32,448 nucleotides of DNA, from positions 1-32,448 of the forward strand of contig NZ_BBQI01000087.1 in the NCBI RefSeq assembly GCF_001652915.1. Direction: 5' to 3'. The notes under the pieces were generated by a model. The model was not told the DNA's origin. It made no database searches and saw only the letters and a program-made list of their open reading frames with translations. Source of the stretch: Cupriavidus sp. D384 (lineage in GTDB: Bacteria > Pseudomonadota > Gammaproteobacteria > Burkholderiales > Burkholderiaceae). Every line of letters begins with the position of its first letter. Within the stretch, counting starts at the first letter, position 1. Position numbers and translations under genes: made by a program. Shown here one piece after another: positions 17,501 to 25,236 of this stretch.

Positions 17501-20484
17501 TCGCACACCACGCCAAGGTCCCTGGTCTCGCTGCGGTTGTCGTAGCGGTAGAAGCCGCCCACCACGCGCTTGCGTGCCGACGTGGTGATGCGGGCGCGCG
17601 CCCTGATCTGCACCGGCGACTCGGCCACCGGCTTGCCCTGCGTGTCGAGCACCACGGTGTGTACGGCCAACTTCTGGCTGACCGACACCCAGTTGGCCGC
17701 GCGAATGCCGACCACCACGGCGGACGGCCACAGCGGTACGGTCTGGCGCAGGGTCTGGATCTCGCCATTCGGGTCGGCAAAGCCGGCCTCCAGCACCAGG
17801 TCGCGTGGCGCGTCCACCTTCGGCAGGTTCTTCACGGTCAGCTTGCCGTTGCCGTCCTTGTCCAGCGTCAGCGGCAACTTGTCGGCCACGAGCTTTTCGG
17901 ATTCGTCGCGCGAGCCTTCGCTGTCCTGGTCGTCTTCCTCGTCGCCACTGCTGCTCTGCTGCTGCACGCGCGGCGGGTTGAAAGCGTAGTCGTCGTAGTC
18001 CGGGAAGTTCACCGCCTTGCTGCGCATCAGCGCGGACAGGCGCACCGGCAGGCCGGCGGCACCGCCACCATTCAGGTAGTGGATCTCCACGCCAACCGGC
18101 ACCTCGGCGGGCGCCACCAGCGCATTGCCCTTGGCCTTGGGGTCCTTGGTCACCGACAACGTGCCGGACAGCACCGGCAGCCGGAAGGCCTCGACGCGGA
18201 AGCTGCCGCTGTCGAGCGTGCGATCGTTGTCGTAGACCAGCGCCACGTCGTAGACGCCAAGCTTGGCCGACGACGGTACCTGGAACGCGTTCTCGGCGCT
18301 GCGTCCGCCCGTGGCGGTGGTGCGCCATGTCAGCGGCATCTCGTACTTCTGGCCGCTGCCTTCGTGGGTGATCAGCAGCTTCGCCGGCATGGCCTGCGGC
18401 AGCGCAAAGCCCTGCGCGGTCTCGTTGCGGATCAGGTGCTTCATCGACACCGTTTCGCCAGCGCGCAGCAGCGTGCGGTCGAACACGGTGTGGGCGCGTA
18501 CGGTCTGCCTCGGGCTCAGATCGGTGGGCACGTTGAAGCGCCACGTCTCGATGCCGCGATTCCAGTCCGACATCACAAATGCCATGTCGGCCTTGCCGCG
18601 TGCCTGGGCATGGTCGGCGGCGATGCGGGCCGACACGAAATAGCCGTTCATGCCGTTGGCGCAGTCCTTGTAGCGACGGTCGGCCAGCTTGGCAAAGCGC
18701 ACCACGCCGGTGGCGTCGGTGGTGCCCTGCCCCAGCAGTTCGCCCTCGCAACTGCGCACCGCCACTTTGGCATTGGGCACGGGCTTGCCGTCATCGAGCG
18801 TGGTGACCCATGCCAGGCCGCTCATGTCGCCCTCACCCTCGCCACGCGCAAGCTTGAAATGCACGCCAAGGTTGGTGACCAGCGCCGCCGTGCGCACGTA
18901 CATCGGCGCTTTCTTGCCAAGCAGTGCCTCGCCCAGCATCGGCGAGGCAATCTCCACCACGTGGAAACCGGGCTCAAGCAGCGGAATGCCGACCACCTCG
19001 AACGGGCGCGGCGTGTTGTCGGTGGACTTCGGAATCGCCAGCTTCTTCGCACCCGCCACGCCTTCGAGCAGCGACACCGAACGCGTCTCGATGGACGGTG
19101 CATTGCGCGGGCTCTGGACGGAATACGGTGCCTGACCGGCGCGGATGGCGGCGATCTGCTCCTTGGTCCAGCTGTTCTCGTGCATGCGCCTGACCATGCC
19201 GAACCAGCGCAGGATGGCACCGTCGTCATCGACCTTGAGCCGCGCCACGGTGCCGGCCTCGGCACGCACGGCCAGCGTCGGCAGGTCGGCTTCGACATTG
19301 CGCAGCGTTACCGGCAGCAGCGGCGGATAGTCGCTTGCCGATTTTCCGCGCGGCAGGTCGGCAAAGCGCTCGACCACGCCAAACGGCGCGGCGGCGAACT
19401 TGGCCAGCGGCGGCAGCGTGGCGGTGGTCAGCTTGATCGGGAACAGGTCGGCATTGCTGAGCGCACGGCCGCTTTCGTCCTTGAGATCCCTGGGGGCCTC
19501 GATCGTCAGGCTGGCCTTCTCCGGGAACGGGCCCTTGAACGTGACCGTGGACACCGGCGCATCGGGCGCGTCGTCCGGATCGAACGACGGGGTCTTCGGA
19601 CCGGAAGGCGTCTTCATCACGATGCCTTCGGCCGCCTTGCGCGAAATCGGCGCGGTGAACGTGACGGTCATCGGGCGCAGCGGCGTACAGGGCGCCTCGG
19701 CGCGCTCGCGCTCGCAGGTGAAGCCCGCCGCAAAGGGGTCGCGCACCTGGAAGTCGAAGCGGCGCGCCGCCGTGGTAGCCAGGCCCGACGGCGTGGCAAT
19801 GCCCGCATCGAGCACCAGCTGCATGCGGGCGCCGGCCGGCAGACGCTGCTGGCAGGCCAGCAGATGCACGGCTTCGCCTTCACGCTTGACCACTTCCTTC
19901 CAGTTCAGCGCCTCGATCACGGTGTCGCGTTCCCTGCCCGCGAGCAGCCGCACAGGGATGCGCTCACCCAGGCCCTCGGCCTGGCACCACGCATGCGCGC
20001 GGATCGATCCGGCCGTGGCCGCGCCATTGAAGCGCAGCGCAAAGACCTGGTCTTCCTCGACCTGGCCGCCGGACGGGCGGGCGGAGATCACGATCGGGCC
20101 GCCCGTTTCAAACCGGTATTCGGATTTGCCGCTGAAGGCCTTGCCGGCCACGCTCTTGAGGGCAGGCGTGATCTGTACCGTGCAACGCACGCCGGGCGGC
20201 AGGTCGCGCTCGAAGTCGTAGACCCAGTTCGTGGCGTTGACCCAGCGTCCGCTGCCACCCACCCCACCCACGCACGACACCGATGCCGGCGCCGCGGCCT
20301 TGAGGTCGCCCATCGGCACCATCGGTTCGTCGAACCGGATGGCCACCTGGCGCACCTGCGGATTCACCCCTTCGGGTGAGAAACGCGTGATCTGCGCGGC
20401 CGATGCGGCCGGCGCCCATGTCAACGCACTGAATACAAGACCTGCTGCGGCGGCCGTGGCCGCCGTGGCGATCCTCCCGATCAT
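14509..20484 (-). CDS. Bacterial alpha-2-macroglobulin with thioester motif
   Basis: A 1991-residue alpha-2-macroglobulin, longer than E. coli YfhM (about 1650). Residues 1 to about 27 form a Sec signal ending in ASA, with no lipobox cysteine. Several macroglobulin domains follow; one carries an acidic insert rich in D, E and S (about residues 840-862). A basic, glycine-rich stretch from M1264 (IIGRRHYGRKAVPAGGGG) is the likely protease-bait region. The internal thioester motif CLEQ is present with C1520 and Q1523, then the alpha-helical thioester domain and a C-terminal receptor-like domain. Such proteins are thought to trap invading proteases covalently in the periplasm. ATG 20482-20484 has GGAGAAGG just upstream; the open frame extends 92 more codons into lrp without support. 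First gene of the operon with yhhN-like and pbpC. Confidence 0.95.
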   Translation of the reverse strand: MIGRIATAATAAAAGLVFSALTWAPAASAAQITRFSPEGVNPQVRQVAIRFDEPMVPMGDLKAAAPASVSCVGGVGGSGRWVNATNWVYDFERDLPPGVRCTVQITPALKSVAGKAFSGKSEYRFETGGPIVISARPSGGQVEEDQVFALRFNGAATAGSIRAHAWCQAEGLGERIPVRLLAGRERDTVIEALNWKEVVKREGEAVHLLACQQRLPAGARMQLVLDAGIATPSGLATTAARRFDFQVRDPFAAGFTCERERAEAPCTPLRPMTVTFTAPISRKAAEGIVMKTPSGPKTPSFDPDDAPDAPVSTVTFKGPFPEKASLTIEAPRDLKDESGRALSNADLFPIKLTTATLPPLAKFAAAPFGVVERFADLPRGKSASDYPPLLPVTLRNVEADLPTLAVRAEAGTVARLKVDDDGAILRWFGMVRRMHENSWTKEQIAAIRAGQAPYSVQSPRNAPSIETRSVSLLEGVAGAKKLAIPKSTDNTPRPFEVVGIPLLEPGFHVVEIASPMLGEALLGKKAPMYVRTAALVTNLGVHFKLARGEGEGDMSGLAWVTTLDDGKPVPNAKVAVRSCEGELLGQGTTDATGVVRFAKLADRRYKDCANGMNGYFVSARIAADHAQARGKADMAFVMSDWNRGIETWRFNVPTDLSPRQTVRAHTVFDRTLLRAGETVSMKHLIRNETAQGFALPQAMPAKLLITHEGSGQKYEMPLTWRTTATGGRSAENAFQVPSSAKLGVYDVALVYDNDRTLDSGSFRVEAFRLPVLSGTLSVTKDPKAKGNALVAPAEVPVGVEIHYLNGGGAAGLPVRLSALMRSKAVNFPDYDDYAFNPPRVQQQSSSGDEEDDQDSEGSRDESEKLVADKLPLTLDKDGNGKLTVKNLPKVDAPRDLVLEAGFADPNGEIQTLRQTVPLWPSAVVVGIRAANWVSVSQKLAVHTVVLDTQGKPVAESPVQIRARARITTSARKRVVGGFYRYDNRSETRDLGVVCDARTDAQGRARCEVELSQAGEVELIASARDADGRTAQAATTVWVTRQGELWFGGENHDRMDVLPEKKAYAPGDTAVFQVRMPFRRATALVAVEREGILDTQVVELNGSDPTIKLKVKPEWGPNVYVSVLSLRGRLREVPWYSFFQWGWRQPLDWWHAFRSEGREYVAPSPLVDLSKPAFRLGLAQIRVGNDAYRLDVAVTPDKASYPVRGKARVTVQVKLPDGKPAANGEVALAAVDQALLELMPNTSWNLLDAMVQPRSYGVETSTAQMEIIGRRHYGRKAVPAGGGGGKSPTRELFDTLLLWNPRVQLDREGKATLEVPLNDSLTSFRIVAVADLGVNRFGSGSASIAATQDLQMISGLPLLVREDDKYRAMFTLRNTTQRAMTVEATARATLVDAQTLPAQTVQIPAGEAREIGWDITAPALLAYSRSGTILWEVAAAEKGTGGASDKLKVSQQIVPAVPVTVQQAMLAQLTPNMSVPVQAPAGALADPAGKLRGGMQVSLQSSLAGGMPGVREWFRNYPFSCLEQRSSKSLGLGDAAAWDALMAQLPAYLDTNGLASYFPLRSDSQSGSEVLTAYLLAIADEASRAGLPMRIPDAQREQMERGLIAFVEGRIAPPRWAPSSATMDLDVRKLAAIEALSRTGKAQGRMLGSIQILPDQWPTSALIDWLGILSRVQDIPERDKRIADATQLLRSRLTVQGTRLVFSTERTDNWWWLMSGGDVNAARLLALASQLPAWKEDVPQLVTGLLGRQTRGAWSTTTSNAWGVMAIRRYAQVYEKTPVAGSARATLGEVSRTLDWSKATHQDGVASGMVDLPWPAASASAPLALQVEQQGTGRPWATVRALAAVPLREPVAAGYRIRRSITPVDQAVAGKWSRGDTYRVKLDIDAQADMTWVVVSDPVPTGATILGSGLGRDSVIATRDQKSAWSDYTERTPEAYREYFSYVPKGGLSVEYTVRLNNAGEFALPPTRVEAMYAPDVFGETPNAKLTVGAAK

Positions 20485-20576
20485 GCTGCCTTCTCCCGAA
20501 TTGGCTCCGCGCGAGCGTGACATGCGCAAGTGGCAAGCGCAAGCCTCTGCACATTTCAGGAGAACTGCATTGCGGT

Positions 20577-21056
20577 TTAGCGTAAATGAGACAGCGGAAG
20601 CGGGCCCTCGCGCTTGAGTGCCGTCAGCACGATGTTCGACCGCACGCTCTCCACGCCGGGTACCCGCATCAGCCGCTTCATTGTGAAATCGGCCAGCATG
20701 GGCAGGTCGGCCACTACCACGCGGATCAGGTAATCGGCCTCGCCGGCCACCGAATAGCACTCCTGCACCTCTTCCAGCAGCAGGATCTCCTCGGCAAAGC
20801 GCTCGACCATGGTGTCGCCATGGTGCGCCAGCTTCACGCTGATAAAAACCATCACCCCGAGCCCCAGCGCCTGTGGCGACAGGTTCACGCGGTACCCGGT
20901 GATGACGCCATCGGCTTCCAGCCGGGCCAGGCGCCGGCCCACCTGGCTGGGCGACAGGTGCACGCGCTCGGCCAGTTGCTGATGGGTGGAGCGGCCGTCG
21001 GCCTGAAGGGCGGCCAGCAGGGCCAGGTCATAAGGGTCGAGACTGGCTTGGTTCAT
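20577..21056 (-). CDS. Lrp/AsnC-family transcriptional regulator
   Basis: A 159-residue Lrp/AsnC regulator: N-terminal helix-turn-helix (about residues 8-55, with HLSPSQVGRRLARLEADGVI) and a C-terminal RAM ligand-binding domain (about 70-150) containing GEADYLIRVVV. These proteins form octamers or dimers of dimers and sense amino acids. It is divergent from phhA with 162 bp between the starts, which points to control of phenylalanine hydroxylation and a phenylalanine or tyrosine effector (inference). The gene ends 92 bp before the macroglobulin start on the same strand, probably in a different unit. The ribosome binding site is weak. Confidence 0.92.
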   Translation of the reverse strand: MNQASLDPYDLALLAALQADGRSTHQQLAERVHLSPSQVGRRLARLEADGVITGYRVNLSPQALGLGVMVFISVKLAHHGDTMVERFAEEILLLEEVQECYSVAGEADYLIRVVVADLPMLADFTMKRLMRVPGVESVRSNIVLTALKREGPLPLSHLR

Positions 21057-21140
21057 GGGCGCAGATTTCCCGCATGGAGTGGAGAATGTATGCGGATTAT
21101 ATGTGCTGAACTGGCGGAATCTGCCGATTTTGCGGCCATA

Positions 21141-21191
21141 TTGCGGCCACCGGTCGATAGACTATGCATAAATTCCGCATCCGATCGGAAT
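21141..21191 (+). promoter_or_regulatory. Candidate phhA promoter and regulator-binding region
   Basis: A possible -35 TTGCGG (21141-21146) and -10 TATGCA (21163-21168) lie 16 bp apart. Around them are a direct repeat TTGCGGCCA with an 11-bp step (21130-21149) and a perfect inverted repeat ATTCCG-N8-CGGAAT (21172-21191). The repeats are plausible contact sites for the divergent Lrp/AsnC protein. The promoter match is weak; the repeats are exact. Confidence 0.4.
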
Positions 21192-21218
21192 CCAGACCAC
21201 AAGTTGGAGACGTAACGC

Positions 21219-22148
21219 ATGACGCCCTCGGCCGCCACCCCCGACACCGGCAACTTTGCCGGCACGATGACCGCCAAGCTCAAGGAACAGTTCGACGCCG
21301 GCCTGCTGTCCGGCCAGGAACTGCGCCCCGATTTCACCATCGCCCAGCCGGTACACCGCTATACCGATACCGACCACGCGATATGGCGCAAGCTGTACGA
21401 CCGCCAGGCGTCGATGCTGCAGGGCCGTGTCTGCGACGAATTCCTGCAGGGCCTTGCCACGCTGGGCATGGAGCGCGACCGCGTGCCCGAGTTCGACCAG
21501 CTCAACGAAATGCTGATGCGCGCCACCGGCTGGCAGGTGGTGGCCGTGCCGGGCCTGGTGCCGGACGAAGTGTTCTTCGATCATCTGGCGAACCGGCGAT
21601 TTCCTGCCAGCTGGTGGATGCGCAAGCCGGAGCAGCTCGACTACCTGCAGGAGCCCGACTGCTTCCACGACGTGTTCGGCCATGTGCCGCTGCTGATCAA
21701 CCCGGTATTCGCCGACTACATGGAAGCGTACGGCAAGGGGGGGCTCAAGGCCGCCCGGCTGGGCGCGCTGGACATGCTGGCGCGCCTGTACTGGTACACG
21801 GTGGAATTCGGCCTGATCCGCACGCCGCAGGGCCTGCGCATCTTCGGCGCGGGCATCTTGTCCAGCCAGGGCGAGTCGGTCTACAGCCTCGATTCGGCCA
21901 GCCCGAACCGCATCGGCTTTGACCTGCACCGGATCATGCGCACCCGCTACCGCATCGACACGTTCCAGAAGACGTACTTCGTGATCGACAGCTTCGAGCA
22001 GCTGTTCGACGCCACGCGCCCGGATTTCACCGAAATGTACCCGGCGCTGCGCGCCCTGCCGACGCTGGGCGCCGGCGACATCGCCGAGGGCGACCAGGTC
22101 ATCAACATCGGTACCCGCGAAGGCTGGGCCAGCAGCGACGATATCTGA
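21219..22148 (+). CDS. phhA: Phenylalanine 4-monooxygenase
   Basis: A 309-residue monomeric-type bacterial phenylalanine hydroxylase. The iron ligands are H150 and H155 in FHDVFGHVP and E196 in YTVEFGL; the 5- and 41-residue spacings equal those of the Chromobacterium enzyme. It converts phenylalanine to tyrosine using tetrahydropterin, oxygen and Fe(II) in the cytoplasm, the first step of phenylalanine use via homogentisate. TGGAGA lies about 9 bases before the ATG. PhhB, which regenerates the pterin, follows after 189 bp on the same strand; the divergent Lrp-type regulator is the likely controller. Confidence 0.97.
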   Translation: MTPSAATPDTGNFAGTMTAKLKEQFDAGLLSGQELRPDFTIAQPVHRYTDTDHAIWRKLYDRQASMLQGRVCDEFLQGLATLGMERDRVPEFDQLNEMLMRATGWQVVAVPGLVPDEVFFDHLANRRFPASWWMRKPEQLDYLQEPDCFHDVFGHVPLLINPVFADYMEAYGKGGLKAARLGALDMLARLYWYTVEFGLIRTPQGLRIFGAGILSSQGESVYSLDSASPNRIGFDLHRIMRTRYRIDTFQKTYFVIDSFEQLFDATRPDFTEMYPALRALPTLGAGDIAEGDQVINIGTREGWASSDDI

Positions 22149-22165
22149 CGGCTTGCCGCCGTGAA

Positions 22166-22183
22166 GGCCGCTTTCAGGCGGCC
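22166..22183 (+). terminator. GC hairpin after phhA, possible attenuator or terminator
   Basis: A perfect 6-bp stem GGCCGC / GCGGCC with loop TTTCAG, 17 bases after the phhA stop. There is no T-run, so if it terminates it does so weakly; it may lower phhB expression or protect the phhA message end. Confidence 0.35.
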
Positions 22184-22337
22184 CTGCCCGCGGCCCGTTG
22201 GCGCCCCGCCACCTGTCCCGCTTTGTGAAACAATGCCGGAATGCCCCGGCCGCCGGTCATCCCGCGTGTGCCAGGGCGGGCCGGCTTTTGTCGTGTTCCC
22301 AGTGCTGCAACAGACAACCCTTCAGATCGAGCCCATC

Positions 22338-22637
22338 ATGACGCCTCTTTCGCAAGACGCCCGCCAGCCGCTGCTGGCGGCGCTGCCCGGCTGGACCCCC
22401 GTCCAGGACCGTGACGCCATCCAGAAATCGTTCAAGTTCGCCGATTTCAACGCCGCCTTCGGCTTCATGACCCGCGTGGCGCTGCAGGCCGACAAGGTGG
22501 ACCATCATCCCGAGTGGTTCAACGTGTACAACCGCGTGGACATCACACTGTCCACCCACGATGCCAACGGCCTGACCCAGCGCGATATCGACCTGGCCCG
22601 CTTCATCGAACAGGCCGCCGCCGGCCTGGCGCGCTGA
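22338..22637 (+). CDS. phhB: Pterin-4a-carbinolamine dehydratase
   Basis: A 99-residue dehydratase of the DCoH/PhhB family, full length. Active-site histidines H56 and H57 (DHHPEW) and H74 (STH) match the spacing of human His61, His62 and His79. It dehydrates the 4a-hydroxy-tetrahydropterin released by PhhA so that the cofactor can be reduced again. The ATG 22338-22340 gives the family N-terminus; the frame is open 59 codons further upstream without similarity. Ribosome binding site is poor. It lies 189 bp downstream of phhA on the same strand, so either co-transcribed or from a promoter in that gap. Confidence 0.95.
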   Translation: MTPLSQDARQPLLAALPGWTPVQDRDAIQKSFKFADFNAAFGFMTRVALQADKVDHHPEWFNVYNRVDITLSTHDANGLTQRDIDLARFIEQAAAGLAR

Positions 22638-22693
22638 AACCGGTTCTCGCACGGCTGTAGGCCAACTGAAAGGCAGGCCTTGGGCCTGCCCTG

Positions 22694-22728
22694 TACAATC
22701 GGTAACATTGTTTCCGAATCAATGTCAC
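22694..22728 (+). promoter_or_regulatory. Candidate -10 and inverted repeat upstream of the response regulator
   Basis: A -10-like TACAAT (22694-22699) is followed by an inverted repeat GTAACATTG (22702-22710) / CAATGTCAC (22720-22728) with 9-base spacing; 8 of 9 arm positions pair. The repeat would cover the transcription start and early leader, a position suited to an autoregulatory operator, or it could form a leader hairpin. No matching -35 is visible. Confidence 0.45.
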
Positions 22729-22738
22729 CTGTACCGCC

Positions 22739-23443
22739 ATGCGTATCCTGCTGATCGAGGACGACCGTCAAATCGCCAGCGGCGTGGAAGCCGGGTTGTC
22801 CCGCGCCGGCCACCAGGTACGCGTGGTGCATGACGGCGTCTACGCCACCGACCATCTGCTGAAGGAACAGCACGACCTGGTCATCCTGGACCTGGGCCTG
22901 CCGGGCATCGACGGCATGACGCTGCTGGCGCGCTACCGCGCCCGCAATCGCACCACTCCCGTACTGATCCTGACCGCGCGCGACGAGCTTGAGGACAAGC
23001 TGTCGGGCCTGAACGCCGGTGCCGACGACTACCTGGTCAAGCCTTTCGCCCTGCCGGAACTGGAGGCGCGCGTCCGCGTGCTGTTGCGCCGCAGCCAGCA
23101 CGGCGAGGCTGCCCCGGAACGCGACGTGCGGCTGGGCCGGCTGCGGCTGTCGGGCAACGACCGCCGCATGTTCGTCGACGGCCGTCCACTGGAACTGTCG
23201 CCGCGCGAGTTTGCCGTGCTGGAACTGCTGCTGCAGCGGCAGGGCCGCGTGGTCAGCAAGGCACAGCTGCAGGACCACCTGGCCACCTTTGCGCATCCGG
23301 CCGGCGAAGGCGGCGATACGGTGGGCGACACCGCCATCGAGGTCTACGTGCATCGCGTGCGCAAGAAGCTCGAGGATGCCGACGTGGAAATCGTGACGGT
23401 GCGCGGCTTCGGTTATCTGCTACAAATCCGCGCCGGCCACTGA
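22739..23443 (+). CDS. OmpR-family response regulator
   Basis: A 234-residue two-component response regulator. The receiver domain (1-115) has the acidic pair D8-D9, the phosphorylated D51 (VILDLGLPGIDG), the conserved Thr in LTARD and Lys in VKPF. A winged-helix DNA-binding domain follows (about 130-232) with RLSGNDRRMFVDG and the C-terminal hairpin VRGFGYLLQ. It has an insertion (AHPAGEGGDTVGD) before the recognition helix. It resembles the QseB/TctD group. The partner kinase follows 59 bp downstream. The Shine-Dalgarno is weak. The stimulus cannot be told from sequence. Confidence 0.93.
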   Translation: MRILLIEDDRQIASGVEAGLSRAGHQVRVVHDGVYATDHLLKEQHDLVILDLGLPGIDGMTLLARYRARNRTTPVLILTARDELEDKLSGLNAGADDYLVKPFALPELEARVRVLLRRSQHGEAAPERDVRLGRLRLSGNDRRMFVDGRPLELSPREFAVLELLLQRQGRVVSKAQLQDHLATFAHPAGEGGDTVGDTAIEVYVHRVRKKLEDADVEIVTVRGFGYLLQIRAGH

Positions 23444-23502
23444 GCCTGACCGGCATGCGCCGCCCGGGTGGCGGCCGCCCTCAAGGGAAGTCCTGACCCG
23501 CC

Positions 23503-25185
23503 ATGTGGCCGCGTTCGCAATCTTCTTCTGCCCCGCCTGGCGATGCGAGCGCCACGGGCAAGCGCACACGCGGCGGACGCAGCCGTAGCGGCGCGGCGGC
23601 GCGCGGCACATCGAACCTGAGCCTGCGCATCCATCTGCTGCGCGCACTGGCAACGCCGCTGTTCGCACTGGTGCTGACCAGCGGTTCGCTGTCGTACTGG
23701 CTTGCGGCGCACTACACCACGCAGGTCTTCGATCGGGCGCTCTATGGCGTCGCCAACAACATCGCCCAGCAGATCCGCATTGCCGGCCCGCGACTGGAGC
23801 AGGACATCCCGATCATCGCCCAGACGCTGGTCGAGGCCGAAGGCACGGATCGTATCTACTGGCGCATCCACGGCCCGGACGGGCTGATCGGCGGCATGGA
23901 CACCTGGCTGGGCTACGGCACCGGCCAGACCTCGCTGCACGATGCGCGGCTGTTCTACGCGTGGTTCAGCGGCCGCCAGGTCCGGGCGGTGCGGCTGCCG
24001 GTGAACCTGCCCAGCCCGGCTGCCGACGAACTGGCGACCACGCCTGCCGAGGCGCAGATCCCGCGCGGGCCGATCGTGGTAGAGGTTGCCGAGTTGCTCG
24101 ACCGCCGGGAAACGGCCGCCAACGAGATCCTGCTGTCGGTGTCGGTGCCGCTGATCCTGCTGCTGCTGGTCGGCAGCCTGATCCTGTCGCACGTGCTCAA
24201 GGAAGAGCTGGTGCCGCTGCAGATCCTGACCGACAAGCTGAACCGCCAGACCGCGCGGTCGCTGGCGGCGCTGGACGAGACCCAGGTGCCGGCCGAGGTC
24301 GAGCCGCTGATCCGCGCCCTGAATGCGCTGCTGTCACGGCTGCGCGACGCCCTGGATGCCCAACGCAAGTTCATCGCCGATGCCGCACACCAGCTGCGCA
24401 CGCCGCTGACCGCCGTGAAGCTTCATGCCGACCGCGCCGTGGAAGCCGATTCGCTGGACGTGGCGCGCCATGCGCTGCGCGAGGTGCAGACGGCCGCCGA
24501 CCGCGCCGTGCGGCTGTCGAACCAGCTGCTGTCGCTGGCACGGGCCGAGCCTGGCCTGTCGCTGGAGCGGCTGGGTCCGGTCGAACACTTCGACCTTGCG
24601 GAAATGGCTTTCGAGATTGGCGCCGAATGGGTGCCGCAGGCGCTGGCGCGCCGCGTGGACCTGGGTTTCGAGGTGCTGCCCGGTCCCACGTTCACCGGCG
24701 GTGCCCCGGCCGTGGTGCGCGGCAACCGGCTGCTGATGCGCGAAGCGCTGTCCAACCTGATCGATAACGCGGTGAAGTACGTGCCAGCCGGCGGACGCAT
24801 TACGGTGCGCGCCGGCGGCGAGGCCATGGGCCATCGTGGCATGGCCGTGGTGATGGTGGAAGACAACGGGCCCGGCATCCCGCCTGCCCGCCGCGAGGAA
24901 GTCTTCAAGCGGTTCTTCCGTGGCGATCACACGCCTGGAACCCCTGCCCTGCAGGCGTCGCCTGGCGGGGCCGGCCTGGGCCTGGCCATCGTTCACGAGA
25001 TCATCACCCTGCACCAGGGAACGATCCGGATCGAGGATGTGCCGGCTGCGGCGCCTGCATCGGTCTCGACGGCCCTGGCCGGGGGGCCCGACGATGGGGC
25101 CGGGCCGGATTCGGCAGCGCGCCGCGCGTCGATGCGGTTTGTGATCCGGATCCCGTGCGAGGCACCCGGCACCGTCGCCGCCTGA
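23503..25185 (+). CDS. Two-component sensor histidine kinase (TctE/QseC type)
   Basis: A 560-residue inner-membrane kinase. An unusually basic, low-complexity cytoplasmic tail (1-43) precedes the first membrane segment (about 48-68); a periplasmic sensor of the 2CSK_N type spans about 69-208; the second membrane segment is about 209-229, then a HAMP-like linker. The H-box is FIADAAHQLRTPLT with H296; N-box N418/N422 (SNLIDNAVKYVP); G1 DNGPGI 455-460; G2 GGAGLGLAI from 489. After G2 there is an extra, disordered glycine/alanine-rich segment (about 515-545) within the final strand region. It phosphorylates the regulator encoded 59 bp upstream. TctE relatives sense tricarboxylates; whether this one does is unknown. 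Confidence 0.92.
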   Translation: MWPRSQSSSAPPGDASATGKRTRGGRSRSGAAARGTSNLSLRIHLLRALATPLFALVLTSGSLSYWLAAHYTTQVFDRALYGVANNIAQQIRIAGPRLEQDIPIIAQTLVEAEGTDRIYWRIHGPDGLIGGMDTWLGYGTGQTSLHDARLFYAWFSGRQVRAVRLPVNLPSPAADELATTPAEAQIPRGPIVVEVAELLDRRETAANEILLSVSVPLILLLLVGSLILSHVLKEELVPLQILTDKLNRQTARSLAALDETQVPAEVEPLIRALNALLSRLRDALDAQRKFIADAAHQLRTPLTAVKLHADRAVEADSLDVARHALREVQTAADRAVRLSNQLLSLARAEPGLSLERLGPVEHFDLAEMAFEIGAEWVPQALARRVDLGFEVLPGPTFTGGAPAVVRGNRLLMREALSNLIDNAVKYVPAGGRITVRAGGEAMGHRGMAVVMVEDNGPGIPPARREEVFKRFFRGDHTPGTPALQASPGGAGLGLAIVHEIITLHQGTIRIEDVPAAAPASVSTALAGGPDDGAGPDSAARRASMRFVIRIPCEAPGTVAA

Positions 25186-25213
25186 AAAGCCTGACGGGTC
25201 CGAGCGTCCGAGA

Positions 25214-25229
25214 GGCCGGGAATCCGGCC
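25214..25229. terminator. Hairpin between convergent kinase and SET genes
   Basis: Perfect 6-bp GC stem GGCCGG / CCGGCC with loop GAAT, in the 51-bp gap between the two convergent stops. There is no T-run on either side, so it is only a weak terminator candidate. Confidence 0.35.
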
Positions 25230-25236
25230 GAGCCGG

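Noticed and set aside
16084..20379. A 1431-codon open frame on the plus strand opposite the macroglobulin gene
   Set aside because: It is a shadow of the GC-rich coding strand: rich in His, Arg, Gln and Gly with no domain pattern, while the minus-strand protein shows signal, bait and thioester motifs.
20485..20760. 92-codon N-terminal extension of the macroglobulin
   Set aside because: It overlaps the Lrp gene on the same strand in another frame, and the inner start gives a clean signal peptide with GGAGAAGG upstream.
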